Positions 17,389 to 26,944 of a DNA stretch of 54,117 bases are shown piece by piece. The DNA is from an uncultured Treponema sp. Lineage in GTDB: Bacteria; Spirochaetota; Spirochaetia; Treponematales; Treponemataceae. The position numbers were made by a program, and so were the translations under genes. Below the pieces are notes generated by a model. That model searched no databases, was not told the origin of the DNA, and saw nothing but the letters and a program-made list of their open reading frames with translations. How positions within the stretch are numbered: position 1 is the stretch's first letter; each line of letters begins with the position of its first letter. The stretch spans positions 1-54,117 of the forward strand of contig CASGDA010000013.1 in NCBI GenBank assembly GCA_949300145.1, given 5' to 3'.

Positions 17389-19794
17389 GTGAAAACTTTT
17401 TTGAAAAAGCTCACCCCTGTCCGTGTTCTGGATGTGCTTTTTTCTGCTTGGTGTATAGTATGGTTCTTTTTACCGGTAACCGCTGGTGTTATGGAAGCCG
17501 GCTCTTCCGTGTCGCCGGAATCAATATGTTCCTTTTATCTTCCGTTTTATTTTATGGAAGTAAACGGAAAATCAATTCAGGGTTTTGTGTTGTTCCTGCT
17601 GTATTTGATTCCGCTTTGGGGATTCATAAAACTTCTTTTTCTGGCTTTGCTTTGTTTCCGTGTTAAATTTGCGGTGAAAATCCGTTCCTGGTTTTCTCCT
17701 TCCCACGGAATTTCCGTCTTTTTCAGGATTTTTCTTTCGGCTGTGGCTGTTTATGCCGCCGTCCTCCCCATGCTTTTGTGGGCGGTTTCTTCACTGTGGT
17801 TTGCCGCTTATCCCTTGTCGGGCTGGATTGGCCTTGTCTTCGCGGTTTCCTTTCACTGTTGTTCTGTCATATATTTTTTGAGGGGCGTGAATGAAAGGAA
17901 TCCCGCTTTCGCGGAATATAAAGAATTCATACACACCGCAATAGAAAACAAGAAAACCGCGAAAAAGGAAGCCAGGGAAAAACGCCTGGAATCCAGGGCC
18001 GCGGGGAAAAACGCCCCTGAAAATGCGGTAAATGCCGTGCGGACCGCCAAAAACAGCGTGGAACCAAAAAAAACAAAAAACGCTGGAAAAACCGGATACA
18101 GAAACCCGAAAGCATCGTCTTCTTTTGAGGTTTTGTTGAGGATAAGATCCAAGCTTTTCATAGCTTTTATCGGAATAATATTAGCGATAATACTTTCTGT
18201 TTCTTTTCTTGTGCTTATCAGGTATAAATCGACGATAATGCAGATGGTTTCGGATATGGCACAGAACCAGGTTATTCAGGCGTCCACCACTTACAGGGTT
18301 AATTTGGGGGACAGTATAGCCATGACGGAATATTTAATACGGCAGAGGGAAATAAATGACAGTGCTGAATTCAGGTATATTCATTTGAACATTTACACGA
18401 ATTTACAGACTGAAATTCTCACCGAAAATCTTCCCGAAAACCTTCCTGATTTTAAGCTTGAATATACAACGGAAATTCCGGAAAAACAGTTCCCGCCTCT
18501 TCCTGCACTTGAGGGGATAAAGGCCGCGGAATATTTGCGCGCGTATCTGGAAACAGACGGAAAAATCCCTCCGTTTTATGATTCGCAGGCGCGGATTGTC
18601 CGTTTTGTGATGCCTGTCATTGTGAGGGGTTCCAGGGTTATAGGTTTTTCAGTTTTGGATTTTAACCGGGATATAATTACAAAGTCTTATTTTCAAACAA
18701 AAATATCAGTGTTTATAATAACGCTTTTTTCAATTTACATCGCTGTGATACTTACGTATTGCATCGGGAATTATATAGTAAACCCGCTTTTGTTCCTCAG
18801 GATGAATGTCCGGAAAATATCTGATGTCCTTTCCAATATGATTTCGGGGAATATGCGCATTTCTTCTTCGGCTTTGGTTTATCAGGATTACGTGAAAAGC
18901 CGGGATGAAATAAAGGCTCTTTCCCGGGAAATAAACGATATGGTGACTGTAATCCGTGGAATTGTCCCTTATATTTCAGCGTCAACTTTGAAACAGGCTG
19001 AAAAGGGGACTGCGACAACTTCCAGACGTAATTTGGCTTTTTTGTTCACCGATATCCGCGGTTTTACGACCCTTTGTGAAGGGATGAAGCCGGAGGAAGT
19101 TGTTTCGATTTTAAATCATTATCTTAATCTTGAGACTGAAATAATTCTTTCAAACCATGGCGATGTGGATAAATTTGTCGGTGACGAAGTCATGGGATTC
19201 TTTGAAGGCCCGGACAAGGAGCTGAATGCCTGCAGGGCCGCAATGCAGTTGTGCGCCGTCATGGCAAAAGAGAGGGAGGAAAGACTGGCGCAGGGCAAGC
19301 CGGTTGTTTCCATCGGTATAGGGATAAATACAGGGAGTGTGGTTTTTGGTTCTGTGGGCGCCCATGACCGTATGGATTTTACTTCCATAGGCGATACCGT
19401 GAATCTTGCCGCCCGGCTTGAGGGGGCCAACAAGGTTTACATGTCGAAAGCGATTATAACGGAAGCCGTTTATTCAAAAATCGAGGAGCGTTTTATTTGC
19501 CGGGAACTGGATTTTATAGCGGTAAAAGGCAAAAATGAACCTGTCCGTATTTATGAATTGCTCCAGGAGGCTGGAAAAGCCGATGATAAAATCCTGAAAC
19601 TTAAAGCCTCTTTTGAAAAAGGCCTGTCTTATTACCGGAAGAAAAACTGGGCAAAAGCTGAGGAAATTTTCAAAAAATGCATGGAAACTTACGGGGACGG
19701 ACCGTCGGAAGTTTTTCTTGAGCGTACTGTTCTTTTTTCAAAGAATCCTCCGCCTCCAGGCTGGGACGGTGTTTTCCGCATGACGGTTAAGTGA
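17389..19794 (+). CDS. Membrane-bound class III adenylate/guanylate cyclase
   Basis: The start GTG 17389 is preferred because GGAAGGAG ends 5 bp before it; a TTG at 17341 would overlap the preceding gene. The 801-residue protein has several N-terminal membrane segments (within residues ~10-170) and a Lys/Ala/Glu-rich basic linker (~195-245). Another helix (~257-280), an extracytoplasmic sensor region, a further helix (~437-460) and a HAMP-like segment follow, then a class III catalytic domain (~545-690). The metal-binding Asp residues lie in FTDIRGFTT and KFVGDEVMGFF. The Lys there, the Asp in MDFTSIGD, and the Asn/Arg of VNLAARLE favour ATP as substrate and an active cyclase. The C-terminal ~90 residues look TPR-like. 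Confidence 0.88.
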   Translation: MKTFLKKLTPVRVLDVLFSAWCIVWFFLPVTAGVMEAGSSVSPESICSFYLPFYFMEVNGKSIQGFVLFLLYLIPLWGFIKLLFLALLCFRVKFAVKIRSWFSPSHGISVFFRIFLSAVAVYAAVLPMLLWAVSSLWFAAYPLSGWIGLVFAVSFHCCSVIYFLRGVNERNPAFAEYKEFIHTAIENKKTAKKEAREKRLESRAAGKNAPENAVNAVRTAKNSVEPKKTKNAGKTGYRNPKASSSFEVLLRIRSKLFIAFIGIILAIILSVSFLVLIRYKSTIMQMVSDMAQNQVIQASTTYRVNLGDSIAMTEYLIRQREINDSAEFRYIHLNIYTNLQTEILTENLPENLPDFKLEYTTEIPEKQFPPLPALEGIKAAEYLRAYLETDGKIPPFYDSQARIVRFVMPVIVRGSRVIGFSVLDFNRDIITKSYFQTKISVFIITLFSIYIAVILTYCIGNYIVNPLLFLRMNVRKISDVLSNMISGNMRISSSALVYQDYVKSRDEIKALSREINDMVTVIRGIVPYISASTLKQAEKGTATTSRRNLAFLFTDIRGFTTLCEGMKPEEVVSILNHYLNLETEIILSNHGDVDKFVGDEVMGFFEGPDKELNACRAAMQLCAVMAKEREERLAQGKPVVSIGIGINTGSVVFGSVGAHDRMDFTSIGDTVNLAARLEGANKVYMSKAIITEAVYSKIEERFICRELDFIAVKGKNEPVRIYELLQEAGKADDKILKLKASFEKGLSYYRKKNWAKAEEIFKKCMETYGDGPSEVFLERTVLFSKNPPPPGWDGVFRMTVK

Positions 19795-19803
19795 GTCCCG
19801 GTG

Positions 19804-20478
19804 ATGAAAACATTTTCCCTGCCGGAAAAGGCTTCCTGCATCATATTCGACATTGATTCCACCTTGTACGAAAACGCCTGTTACCAGCGGGAGCAGGTGG
19901 ACTGCCAGATCAGGCACTTTGCTTCCGTCCGGGGCGTATCCTATGACGAAGCCTGCGGTATGATTGAAAACGCCCGCATCCGTTATGCCGAAAAACATTC
20001 CCACGGGAACGGCCCGGATTCTTCCCGCACTGTGAAAGCCAGTCTTGGGAACGCGCTGGCGGAGCTCGGTATTCCCATAGAAGAAAGTGTGGAATGGCGG
20101 AAAATGCTGATTAAGCCGGAAAAATACCTTCATGTTGACTTAAAATTGAAGGAAGCCCTGTCTTCCCTTTCATCACGGTTCGACTTTTCCGTGCTGACAA
20201 ATAATCCCGCTGATATAGGGCGGAGGACTTTGAGGACTTTGGGCGTGGCGGATTTTTTCCCGCGGATAATCGGGCTTGATACTTTTATGTTGTCAAAACC
20301 TCATAAGAGGCTTTTTCTTGAAGCCGCCGCCTTGTGCGGAGCCAGGCCGGAAAAAAGTATTTCTGTCGGAGACAGGTTTGATATAGACATTGCTGTTCCT
20401 CTTTCTTTGGGAATGGGCGGAATTCTTGTAGAGGCTGTTGAAGATGTTTACCGGCTGCCTGAAGTTCTGTTAAATTGA
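19804..20478 (+). CDS. HAD-superfamily hydrolase (pyrimidine 5'-nucleotidase-like)
   Basis: The 224-residue protein shows the HAD catalytic order. Motif I is IIFDIDSTLYEN (nucleophile Asp and acid Asp), motif II is SVLTNNPAD, motif III the Lys in SKPHKRLF, and motif IV VGDRFDIDIAVP. The DSTLY variant and the helical cap after motif I resemble the Sdt1/YjjG-type nucleotidases, but the substrate cannot be read. ATG 19804 directly follows an in-frame GTG (19801); neither has a strong ribosome-binding site. It starts 9 bp after the cyclase stop and is probably in the same operon. Confidence 0.8.
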   Translation: MKTFSLPEKASCIIFDIDSTLYENACYQREQVDCQIRHFASVRGVSYDEACGMIENARIRYAEKHSHGNGPDSSRTVKASLGNALAELGIPIEESVEWRKMLIKPEKYLHVDLKLKEALSSLSSRFDFSVLTNNPADIGRRTLRTLGVADFFPRIIGLDTFMLSKPHKRLFLEAAALCGARPEKSISVGDRFDIDIAVPLSLGMGGILVEAVEDVYRLPEVLLN

Positions 20479-20487
20479 GTCGGATTA

Positions 20488-20516
20488 TTGTTATTTTTCT
20501 GTTAAAAGTGTAGAAT
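20488..20516 (+). promoter_or_regulatory. Promoter of the PAP2 phosphatase gene
   Basis: TTGTTA (20488-20493) and TAGAAT (20511-20516) are 17 bp apart, ending 32 bp before the preferred GTG start. Confidence 0.45.
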
Positions 20517-20548
20517 TTCGGCAGCTTTGTTTTTTGCGGGATTCTGCT

Positions 20549-21412
20549 GTGTATTTTATAAAAAACAGATTTTTCAGTATTGTGTTTTTTTCTTTATATC
20601 TTTTGTCTGTTTCAGGGCTCTCTGCTTTGGATTTAAATGAAGAAGGGCAGGCGACCCCTGAAAATACCGGAGCTTATAAGACAGATGCATTCAAGCTGGA
20701 TTTGACTTTGGATGCTTTTTTACTCGGGGGCGGGCTTGCCCTTTCCGCGGCCGGTCTTTTTGCGCAGCCGGAATATTCGGATTGGGACGGGGTGAAATAT
20801 GATTCTTCCAGGGTAAATGCGTTTGACCGGTCCGTCATTCATTCCTACAACAAAGGTTTTGATTTAGCCGGACATATTTTGCTCGGCCTTTCCATGGCCG
20901 CCCCCGCCTCCATGGTGTTTTTAATGCCTGAAGAGTGGCTGCCTTTGACGGTTATGTATGCGGAAACGCTTTTAATTGCAAACGGTATAAAAGAAATAAT
21001 GAAAAACAGCATTTCCCGTGTCCGGCCGTATATGTATGCTGACAATCCTCCCGGAGATGATGTTGAAAGCGGTGATTATGCAAGGTCTTTCCCTTCCGGG
21101 CACACAACGATGGCTTTCACTTCCGCAACTTTCTTTTCTTATGTTTTCACAAAGTATTATCCGGATTCAGTTTACAGATATCCGGTTTACGCCGGAAGTT
21201 TTTTGCTTGCCGCCGCGACAGCCGGTATGCGTATCGCCAGTGCAAACCATTTCCCTACCGATGTTCTTGCAGGAGCCGCAATCGGCTCTCTTGTCGGATT
21301 TCTGGTTCCGTTTATCCATACTCTGAATGAACGTTTTCAGGAAAGCAGGGGAAGCGATTCCGTCAGTTTCGCTGTTTCACCTGCGGGCGCAGCTGTAAGT
21401 TACAGCTATTGA
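20549..21412 (+). CDS. Exported PAP2-family acid phosphatase
   Basis: The type 2 phosphatidic acid phosphatase motifs are all present: KNSISRVRPY (motif 1, K-x6-RP), FPSGHTTMAF (motif 2) and RIASANHFPTDVLAG (motif 3). The N-terminus is a signal peptide or anchor, with possible cleavage after LSALD. Several hydrophobic segments follow, and the last ~30 residues (SVSFAVSPAGAAVSYSY) look like a beta strand ending in Tyr. Likely substrates are lipid phosphates such as phosphatidate or undecaprenyl pyrophosphate. GTG 20549 (287 residues) follows GCGGGA; TTG 20534 is possible. Confidence 0.8.
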   Translation: MYFIKNRFFSIVFFSLYLLSVSGLSALDLNEEGQATPENTGAYKTDAFKLDLTLDAFLLGGGLALSAAGLFAQPEYSDWDGVKYDSSRVNAFDRSVIHSYNKGFDLAGHILLGLSMAAPASMVFLMPEEWLPLTVMYAETLLIANGIKEIMKNSISRVRPYMYADNPPGDDVESGDYARSFPSGHTTMAFTSATFFSYVFTKYYPDSVYRYPVYAGSFLLAAATAGMRIASANHFPTDVLAGAAIGSLVGFLVPFIHTLNERFQESRGSDSVSFAVSPAGAAVSYSY

Positions 21413-21429
21413 TTTCCGCTGTATGCGGT

Positions 21430-22293
21430 TTATAGATTTTTGTACGGTAAATGCAGTTTTTTGTACTTGTTCGGGGTGATGCCTGTATTTTTCTTGAACA
21501 CTTTAATGTAATAGGCGCAGTTGTTGAATCCTGAATGGATTGCGGCTTCTGACACGGACAAATCTTTGACACACAGCAAATATTTTGAATATTCGATGCG
21601 GTAGTGCAGCAGATATTCTATAGGCGAATAATGGGTGATTTCTTTAAAAATCTGTGAAAAATAATTCGGGGACATATGGGCTTCCGCCGCCATTGTTTCC
21701 AGAGTCAGGGCCTCGGCATATTTACTCCGGATCAGCTTGAAAACATTCCGGAACCTGGTTATATTCGGCGTTTCCGCCCTTTTGTCTTCAGGATTATCCT
21801 CAAAGTAATGTTTTTCCAGTACAGTTCCCAGAAACTGGAAAAGACAGCCTATCGTGGTAATCTGCCAGCCTTCGGCCCTGTTTTTCATTGTATCGAACAG
21901 TTTTTCCAGAACGTGAAGTGTTTCCGTGTCGTTTTTATTGTAAAACGGCGTTATTTTTCTGTTTGTGAACAAATCCGAATAACAGCTGAAAGATGCGTTG
22001 TTCTGGAGTATGGCAAGGAAATCGCATACAATGCATTGGTACACGCAGTTTTCCGGGAATCCGCCGTGTATGGCATTCTGGGATACATACAGATACTCAT
22101 CTTTTTGCAGAATGTATTTTTTTTCATCTATATAAATCGTGAGACTGCCTTCCAGAACACGGATAATTTCTATTTCCTGATGCCAGTGGTACGGCATCAC
22201 GTATCTGGGATGCGCTTTGGTCACATGATAAAATTCAATGGGAAAATGATAAGTGCCTCTTTTGATGTTTTCAAAATCATGCCAATGGTACAT
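21430..22293 (-). CDS. AraC-family transcriptional regulator of the fucose operon
   Basis: The 287-residue protein has an N-terminal cupin sensor (residues ~10-110) with MPYHWHQEIEIIRVLEG and the beta-rich ILQKDEYLYVS. A C-terminal AraC-type double helix-turn-helix (~185-285) includes LTLETMAAEAHMSPNYFSQ and SEAAIHSGFNNCAYYIKVFK. Proteins of this type bind sugar in the cupin and activate neighbouring catabolic operons. It is divergent from fucI, 134 bp away, and is the obvious candidate regulator; fucose as its ligand is inference from context. Confidence 0.88.
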   Translation of the reverse strand: MYHWHDFENIKRGTYHFPIEFYHVTKAHPRYVMPYHWHQEIEIIRVLEGSLTIYIDEKKYILQKDEYLYVSQNAIHGGFPENCVYQCIVCDFLAILQNNASFSCYSDLFTNRKITPFYNKNDTETLHVLEKLFDTMKNRAEGWQITTIGCLFQFLGTVLEKHYFEDNPEDKRAETPNITRFRNVFKLIRSKYAEALTLETMAAEAHMSPNYFSQIFKEITHYSPIEYLLHYRIEYSKYLLCVKDLSVSEAAIHSGFNNCAYYIKVFKKNTGITPNKYKKLHLPYKNL

Positions 22294-22427
22294 ACACGCC
22301 CTGATTATCCTTCGTAATTCTGAAAATAATTATACTTAATCATATTTTAATAATACATCTGTTTTAAAACAGGGTGCAAGATAAAAATGTTACGAAATCA
22401 ATTATATTGTGGAAGGAGGATATATAT
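22294..22427. promoter_or_regulatory. Divergent araC-fucI control region with a perfect 14-bp palindrome
   Basis: This AT-rich 134-bp gap contains the perfect dyad CTGTTTTAAAACAG (22359-22372). A TATAAT box on the minus strand (22334-22329) suits the regulator gene. No good -35/-10 pair is visible for fucI, as expected for an activator-dependent promoter. GGAAGGAGG (22411-22419) is the strong fucI ribosome-binding site. Confidence 0.5.
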
Positions 22428-24269
22428 ATGGCAAAAAACAGATACATCGGCGATTATCCCGCCATCGGTATTCGCCCCATTGTGGACGGACGCCGCGGTC
22501 CCATGCAGTTGCGGGAAAGCCTTGAGCCACAGGTCATGGCCCTGGCCCAAGTCGCAAAAAAATTGTTTGAGGAAAACCTCTGCTACTCCAACGGCGAGCC
22601 TGTGAAGGTGGTTATGGCCGACACCACCATCGGCCGTGTGCCGGAGTCCGCCGCCTGCGCTGAGAAATTCCGCAGGGAAAATGTGGCCGTCACCCTGTCC
22701 GTGACCCCCTGCTGGTGTTACGGCTCCGAGACGATGGACATGGATCCCATGACCATCAAGGGCGTCTGGGGCTTTAACGGCACCGAGCGCCCCGGCGCTG
22801 TGTATCTGGCTTCCGTGCTGGCCACCCACGCCCAGAAGGGTCTGCCCGCTTTCGGCATTTACGGTCATGAGGTTCAGGATGTCTCCGATGTGGAAACCAT
22901 CCCTGAGGATGTGAAGGAGAAACTGCTCCGTTTCGGCCGCGCTGCCGTTGCCGTGGCTACCATGCGCGGCAAGAGCTATCTGCAGATCGGCTCCATGTGC
23001 ATGGGCATCGGCGGCTCCATCATCGATCAGGATTTCATCGAGTCCTATCTGGGTATGCGTGTGGAATCCGTGGACGAGGTGGAGATTCTGCGCCGCATGG
23101 AGGAAGGCATTTACGACGAAGAAGCTTATCAGAAGGCTCTGGCCTGGACCAAAAAGCACTGCAAGGAAGGCCGGGACGACAATCCAGAGTCTGTCAAGTT
23201 TTTGGGTGAGGACCGCCGGATACGGTTCACCCCCGAGGAAAAGGAAAAGCAGTGGGAGTTCACCGTCAAGATGTACTGCATCATCAAGGATTTGATGGCG
23301 GGCAATCCCAACCTGCCGGATGCCTTTGAGGAGGAAAAGGTTGGCCACAACGCCATCGCCGGCGGCTTCCAGGGTCAGCGGCAGTGGACGGATCACTGGC
23401 CCAACTGCGACTACCCCGAGGCCCTGCTCAGCTCAACATTTGACTATGAGGGTGCACGGGAGCCCTACACTCTGGCTACCGAAAACGATGTGCTCAACGG
23501 TCTGGGTATGCTGTTTATGCGCCTGCTGACTCACCGCGCCCAGATATTTGCGGATGTACGTACCTTCTGGTCTCCCGAGGCTACCAAACGCGTCACCGGC
23601 TATGAGCTGGCGGGCAGGGCCAAGGAGAACGGCGGCATCATCCACCTGCTTAACTCCGGCGCCGCCTGTCTGGACGCCTGCGGTGAATGCACCGACGAGA
23701 ACGGCAACCCCGTCATGAAGAGATGGTGGGAGGTTACCGATGAGGATATTAAGAAGATGACCGACGCCACCGTATGGTGTGAGGCCGGCTTTGACAACTT
23801 CCGGGGCGGCGGCTTCTCCAGCCACTTTGTGACCCGCACGGAAATGCCCGTCACCATGATCCGGCTGAATCTGGTGAAAGGCCTTGGCCCGGTTCTGCAG
23901 ATTGCCGAGGGCTGGACCGTGAAGCTGCCCGACGAGGTCACCGACACGCTGATGGAGCGCACCAATCCCACCTGGCCCTGCACATGGTTCACCCCCCGCT
24001 GCGACGGCAAGGCAGGCAGCCCCTTCCAGGACGCCTACTCCGTCATGAATAACTGGGGCGCCAACCACGGTGCCATCTCATACGGCCATATCGGCGCTGA
24101 TTTGATCACCATGTGCTCAATGCTCCGTATCCCCGTGTGTATGCACAATGTACCGGATGAGGCCATCTTCCGTCCCGCCGCATGGAATGCCTTTGGTATG
24201 GACAAGGAGGGCCAGGACTACCGCGCCTGCGCCGCTTACGGCCCGCTTTTCAAGGGAATTGTAAAATAA
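22428..24269 (+). CDS. fucI: L-fucose isomerase
   Basis: FucI converts L-fucose to L-fuculose, the first catabolic step. The protein matches the family along its length: opening [21 protein letters not shown], then [30 protein letters not shown], and [15 protein letters not shown]. The start ATG 22428 follows GGAAGGAGG and gives 613 residues; an upstream ATG-like extension to 22374 is unlikely. Codon use differs sharply from the neighbouring genes: Lys is mostly AAG, Leu mostly CTG, Gly mostly GGC, and the local GC looks higher. This suggests separate acquisition, perhaps from a Firmicute; that is inference. Confidence 0.95.
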   Translation: MAKNRYIGDYPAIGIRPIVDGRRGPMQLRESLEPQVMALAQVAKKLFEENLCYSNGEPVKVVMADTTIGRVPESAACAEKFRRENVAVTLSVTPCWCYGSETMDMDPMTIKGVWGFNGTERPGAVYLASVLATHAQKGLPAFGIYGHEVQDVSDVETIPEDVKEKLLRFGRAAVAVATMRGKSYLQIGSMCMGIGGSIIDQDFIESYLGMRVESVDEVEILRRMEEGIYDEEAYQKALAWTKKHCKEGRDDNPESVKFLGEDRRIRFTPEEKEKQWEFTVKMYCIIKDLMAGNPNLPDAFEEEKVGHNAIAGGFQGQRQWTDHWPNCDYPEALLSSTFDYEGAREPYTLATENDVLNGLGMLFMRLLTHRAQIFADVRTFWSPEATKRVTGYELAGRAKENGGIIHLLNSGAACLDACGECTDENGNPVMKRWWEVTDEDIKKMTDATVWCEAGFDNFRGGGFSSHFVTRTEMPVTMIRLNLVKGLGPVLQIAEGWTVKLPDEVTDTLMERTNPTWPCTWFTPRCDGKAGSPFQDAYSVMNNWGANHGAISYGHIGADLITMCSMLRIPVCMHNVPDEAIFRPAAWNAFGMDKEGQDYRACAAYGPLFKGIVK

Positions 24270-24294
24270 TTCCTGAGACGGAAAAGGAGTGCAT

Positions 24295-25761
24295 ATGACG
24301 AAACAGGTTCTGGCATTTGATTTCGGTGCGTCCAGCGGGCGGGCAATGCTCGGCTCATATGACGGAAAGACCATCACATATGAGGAAATCCACCGCTTCC
24401 CCAACGAGCCGGTCAATGTCGCCGGAACCTTGTACTGGGATGTGCTCCGGCTGTTTCATGAAATAAAACAGGGGCTGGTCAAAGCCTCCCGGACTTCCTT
24501 TGCGAGTGTCGGCATTGACACTTGGGGCGTCGATTTCGGGCTTTTGGATAAAAACGGAAATCTGCTTGGCAATCCCGTTCATTACCGGGACGAACGGAAT
24601 GCCGGAATGGCGAAAATCCGTGAAAGCTACATTTCCGAAAAAGATTTGTATTCCGTTACGGGAATACAGACGATGGACTTGAACACATTGTACCAGTTGC
24701 TGTACTTGGTGCGGGAACAGCCTGAGGTCCTTGAACGGGCGCATACACTGCTGATGATGCCGGATTTGTTCACCTATTTCCTTTCCGGGAAGATTCAAAG
24801 TGAATACACGGAAGCGTCCACCAGCCAGCTTCTGGATGTCCGGACTAAAACCTGGTCGCAGCCGCTGTTGGAAAAACTGGGAATCCCCGGCCGCCTGTTT
24901 ACGGAAATAGTGCAGCCGGGAACCCCTGCGGGAAACCTCCGTGAAGACATCTGCCGGGAACTGGGAATTCAGTCTGTGCCGGTTGTTTCCGTTGCAGGAC
25001 ACGACACCCAGAGCGCCATAGCCGCGGTTCCCGCAGACGCTGACGATTTCCTTTTCATCAGTTGCGGTACATGGGCGTTGATGGGAACACACAGTCTCCG
25101 GCCGAACGTATCTGAAGAAGCCAGGACTGCGGGTTTTTCCAACGAGGGCGGCTTCGGCGGCGGTATATCGCTGCTGACCAACATCACCGGTACATGGATG
25201 ATTCAGGAATGCAGACGATACTGGCAGCTGCAGGGTGAGACGGTTTCCTACGATGACTTGGATGCCGCCGCGAAGCAATCGCGCCCCTTCGCCTGCTTTA
25301 TAGATCCGTGTTCCCCGGATTTTATTGCCCCCGGAAATATGCCCGGGCGGATTCAGGATTTCTGCAAACGCACCGGACAGAAAGTCCCGCAGACAAAGGG
25401 CGAAATCATCCGGTGTATCCAGGAAAGCCTTGCGTTTACCTACCGCAACGTTAAGGATAAAATTGAAAGGCTGACCGGAATAAAGTATCCCTGCATTCAT
25501 ATGGTCGGCGGCGGCGCGAAAAGCCCGCTGCTCTGCCGCATGACTGCGGATGCCTGCGGTGTTCCTGTTGTCGCCGGGCCTGTCGAAGGCGCCGTTCTGG
25601 GAAATATCGGCGTCCAGATGGTTTCCGCGGGCATACTTCAGGACATGGCGCAGTTCCGGCGGATTATCAGGGATATGCCCGGCATTGTCCGTTACGGGAA
25701 TTCCGGCGCGGATGATTTTGAAAAAGGATTTGAAATGTTCAAAGGAGTTGTCGAATGCTGA
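24295..25761 (+). CDS. FGGY-family L-fuculokinase (rhamnulokinase-like)
   Basis: The 488-residue FGGY sugar kinase opens with VLAFDFGASSGRAML, the phosphate-binding loop with the ASSGR variant typical of the rhamnulokinase subfamily. It continues with GIDTWGVDFGLLD, the ATPase-fold SCGTWALMGTHS (~residues 258-269) and the adenosine motif HMVGGGAKSPLLCRM (~402-416). By operon position it should phosphorylate L-fuculose; RhaB-like kinases serve this role in several gut bacteria. L-rhamnulose is the alternative substrate, but no rhamnose isomerase is present. ATG 24295 follows AAGGAG and is preferred over GTG 24289. Confidence 0.88.
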   Translation: MTKQVLAFDFGASSGRAMLGSYDGKTITYEEIHRFPNEPVNVAGTLYWDVLRLFHEIKQGLVKASRTSFASVGIDTWGVDFGLLDKNGNLLGNPVHYRDERNAGMAKIRESYISEKDLYSVTGIQTMDLNTLYQLLYLVREQPEVLERAHTLLMMPDLFTYFLSGKIQSEYTEASTSQLLDVRTKTWSQPLLEKLGIPGRLFTEIVQPGTPAGNLREDICRELGIQSVPVVSVAGHDTQSAIAAVPADADDFLFISCGTWALMGTHSLRPNVSEEARTAGFSNEGGFGGGISLLTNITGTWMIQECRRYWQLQGETVSYDDLDAAAKQSRPFACFIDPCSPDFIAPGNMPGRIQDFCKRTGQKVPQTKGEIIRCIQESLAFTYRNVKDKIERLTGIKYPCIHMVGGGAKSPLLCRMTADACGVPVVAGPVEGAVLGNIGVQMVSAGILQDMAQFRRIIRDMPGIVRYGNSGADDFEKGFEMFKGVVEC

Positions 25762-26198
25762 AAGGAATACCTCCGATTTTGTCCCCTGAATTGCTGAAGG
25801 TTCTCTGCGAAATGGGACATGGAGACCGGATTGTTATCGCCGACGGTAATTTTCCGTCAGAGTCGGTTGGACAGAACGGAATCGTCATAAGGTGCGACGG
25901 TCATTCCGGATGCGAACTGCTGGAAGCTGTTTTAAAGGTTTTTCCGCTGGATACGTATGTGGACAAGCCTGTCGCACTCATGGAGAAAGTTCCCGGAGAC
26001 ACCGTTGCGACTCCAATCTGGGATGAATATAAGAAGATTATTGCAAAATACGATAAACGCGGAGGTGACGCCGTGCAACATATTGAACGTTTCGCCTTTT
26101 ATGACGAGGCGCGGAAAACTTATGCGGTTGTCGCAAGCGGTGAAACGGCGTTATATGCGAACATCATGCTGCAAAAAGGCGTTGTTATTCCGGAATGA
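25755..26198 (+). CDS. fucU: L-fucose mutarotase (RbsD/FucU family)
   Basis: FucU interconverts the alpha and beta anomers of L-fucose, supplying the form used by the isomerase. The 147-residue length is normal. The N-terminus MLKGIPPILSPELLKVLCEMGHGD contains the catalytic His in MGHGD, followed by IVIADGNFPSES and, near the C-terminus, FAFYDEARKTYAVVASGE. It overlaps the kinase stop by 7 bp, which indicates translational coupling. Confidence 0.92.
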   Translation: MLKGIPPILSPELLKVLCEMGHGDRIVIADGNFPSESVGQNGIVIRCDGHSGCELLEAVLKVFPLDTYVDKPVALMEKVPGDTVATPIWDEYKKIIAKYDKRGGDAVQHIERFAFYDEARKTYAVVASGETALYANIMLQKGVVIPE

Positions 26199-26233
26199 AT
26201 GACAAAACAATAAATCAGAAGAGGCTGTGAATC

Positions 26234-26917
26234 ATGGATTACAATGAGATAAAAGAACAAATCTGCGATGTCTGCCACAAAATGTGGCAGCTGGGATGGG
26301 TCGCGGCAAATGACGGCAATGTGTCCGTCAAGCTGGATGACGGAACATTCTTCGCCACGCCCACCGGAATCAGTAAGTCTTTCATCACCCCGGAGAAGCT
26401 GGTAAGAATCGATGCTTCCGGAAATGTGGTTGAAGGCGCTCCCGGATACAAGCCGTCATCGGAGATAAAGATGCACCTGCGCTGTTATGAGCAGCGGGAA
26501 GATGTCGGCGCTGTTGTCCACGCCCATCCGCCGACGGCGACCGGATATGCTGTCGCACACATACCGCTGGACAGATACTGCATGATAGAAACCGTTGTCA
26601 GTATCGGTTCTGTCCCGGTGACGCCTTACGGAACGCCTTCGACATATGAGGTGCCGGATGCCATCACTCCGTATCTGCCTTATCATGACGTGATGCTGCT
26701 GGAAAATCACGGTGCGCTTGCTGTAGGCGCCGACGTGATTACAGCCTACTACCGGATGGAAACACTTGAGCTGAATGCCAAAATATGTCTGACAGCTCAT
26801 CTTCTTGGCGGCGAAAAGGAAATTTCAAGGGAAAATATCGACCGCCTGATTAATATGCGCGCCCAATATGGGGTAACAGGGAAACATCCCGGTTACAAAC
26901 ATTATAAAGAAGACTGA
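26234..26917 (+). CDS. fucA: L-fuculose-1-phosphate aldolase (class II aldolase family)
   Basis: FucA cleaves L-fuculose-1-phosphate to dihydroxyacetone phosphate and L-lactaldehyde. The 227-residue protein has the class II aldolase/adducin fold motifs: NDGNVSVKLDDG, ATPTGISKSF, PSSEIKMHL, the zinc ligands in VVHAHPPTATGYAVA and a third His in ENHGALAVG. The Glu in SSEIKMH fits the catalytic acid/base. Context with fucI, fucU and fucO supports fuculose over ribulose or rhamnulose phosphate. GAAGAGG lies upstream of ATG 26234. Confidence 0.9.
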   Translation: MDYNEIKEQICDVCHKMWQLGWVAANDGNVSVKLDDGTFFATPTGISKSFITPEKLVRIDASGNVVEGAPGYKPSSEIKMHLRCYEQREDVGAVVHAHPPTATGYAVAHIPLDRYCMIETVVSIGSVPVTPYGTPSTYEVPDAITPYLPYHDVMLLENHGALAVGADVITAYYRMETLELNAKICLTAHLLGGEKEISRENIDRLINMRAQYGVTGKHPGYKHYKED

Positions 26918-26944
26918 GGTCTGATTTCTTTCGAGGAGGTTTTT

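Noticed and set aside
22398..23396. Long minus-strand ORFs opposite fucI (332, 211 and 136 codons)
   Set aside because: They mirror the high-GC third positions of fucI, have no ribosome-binding sites, and encode His/Gly-rich sequence without family features.
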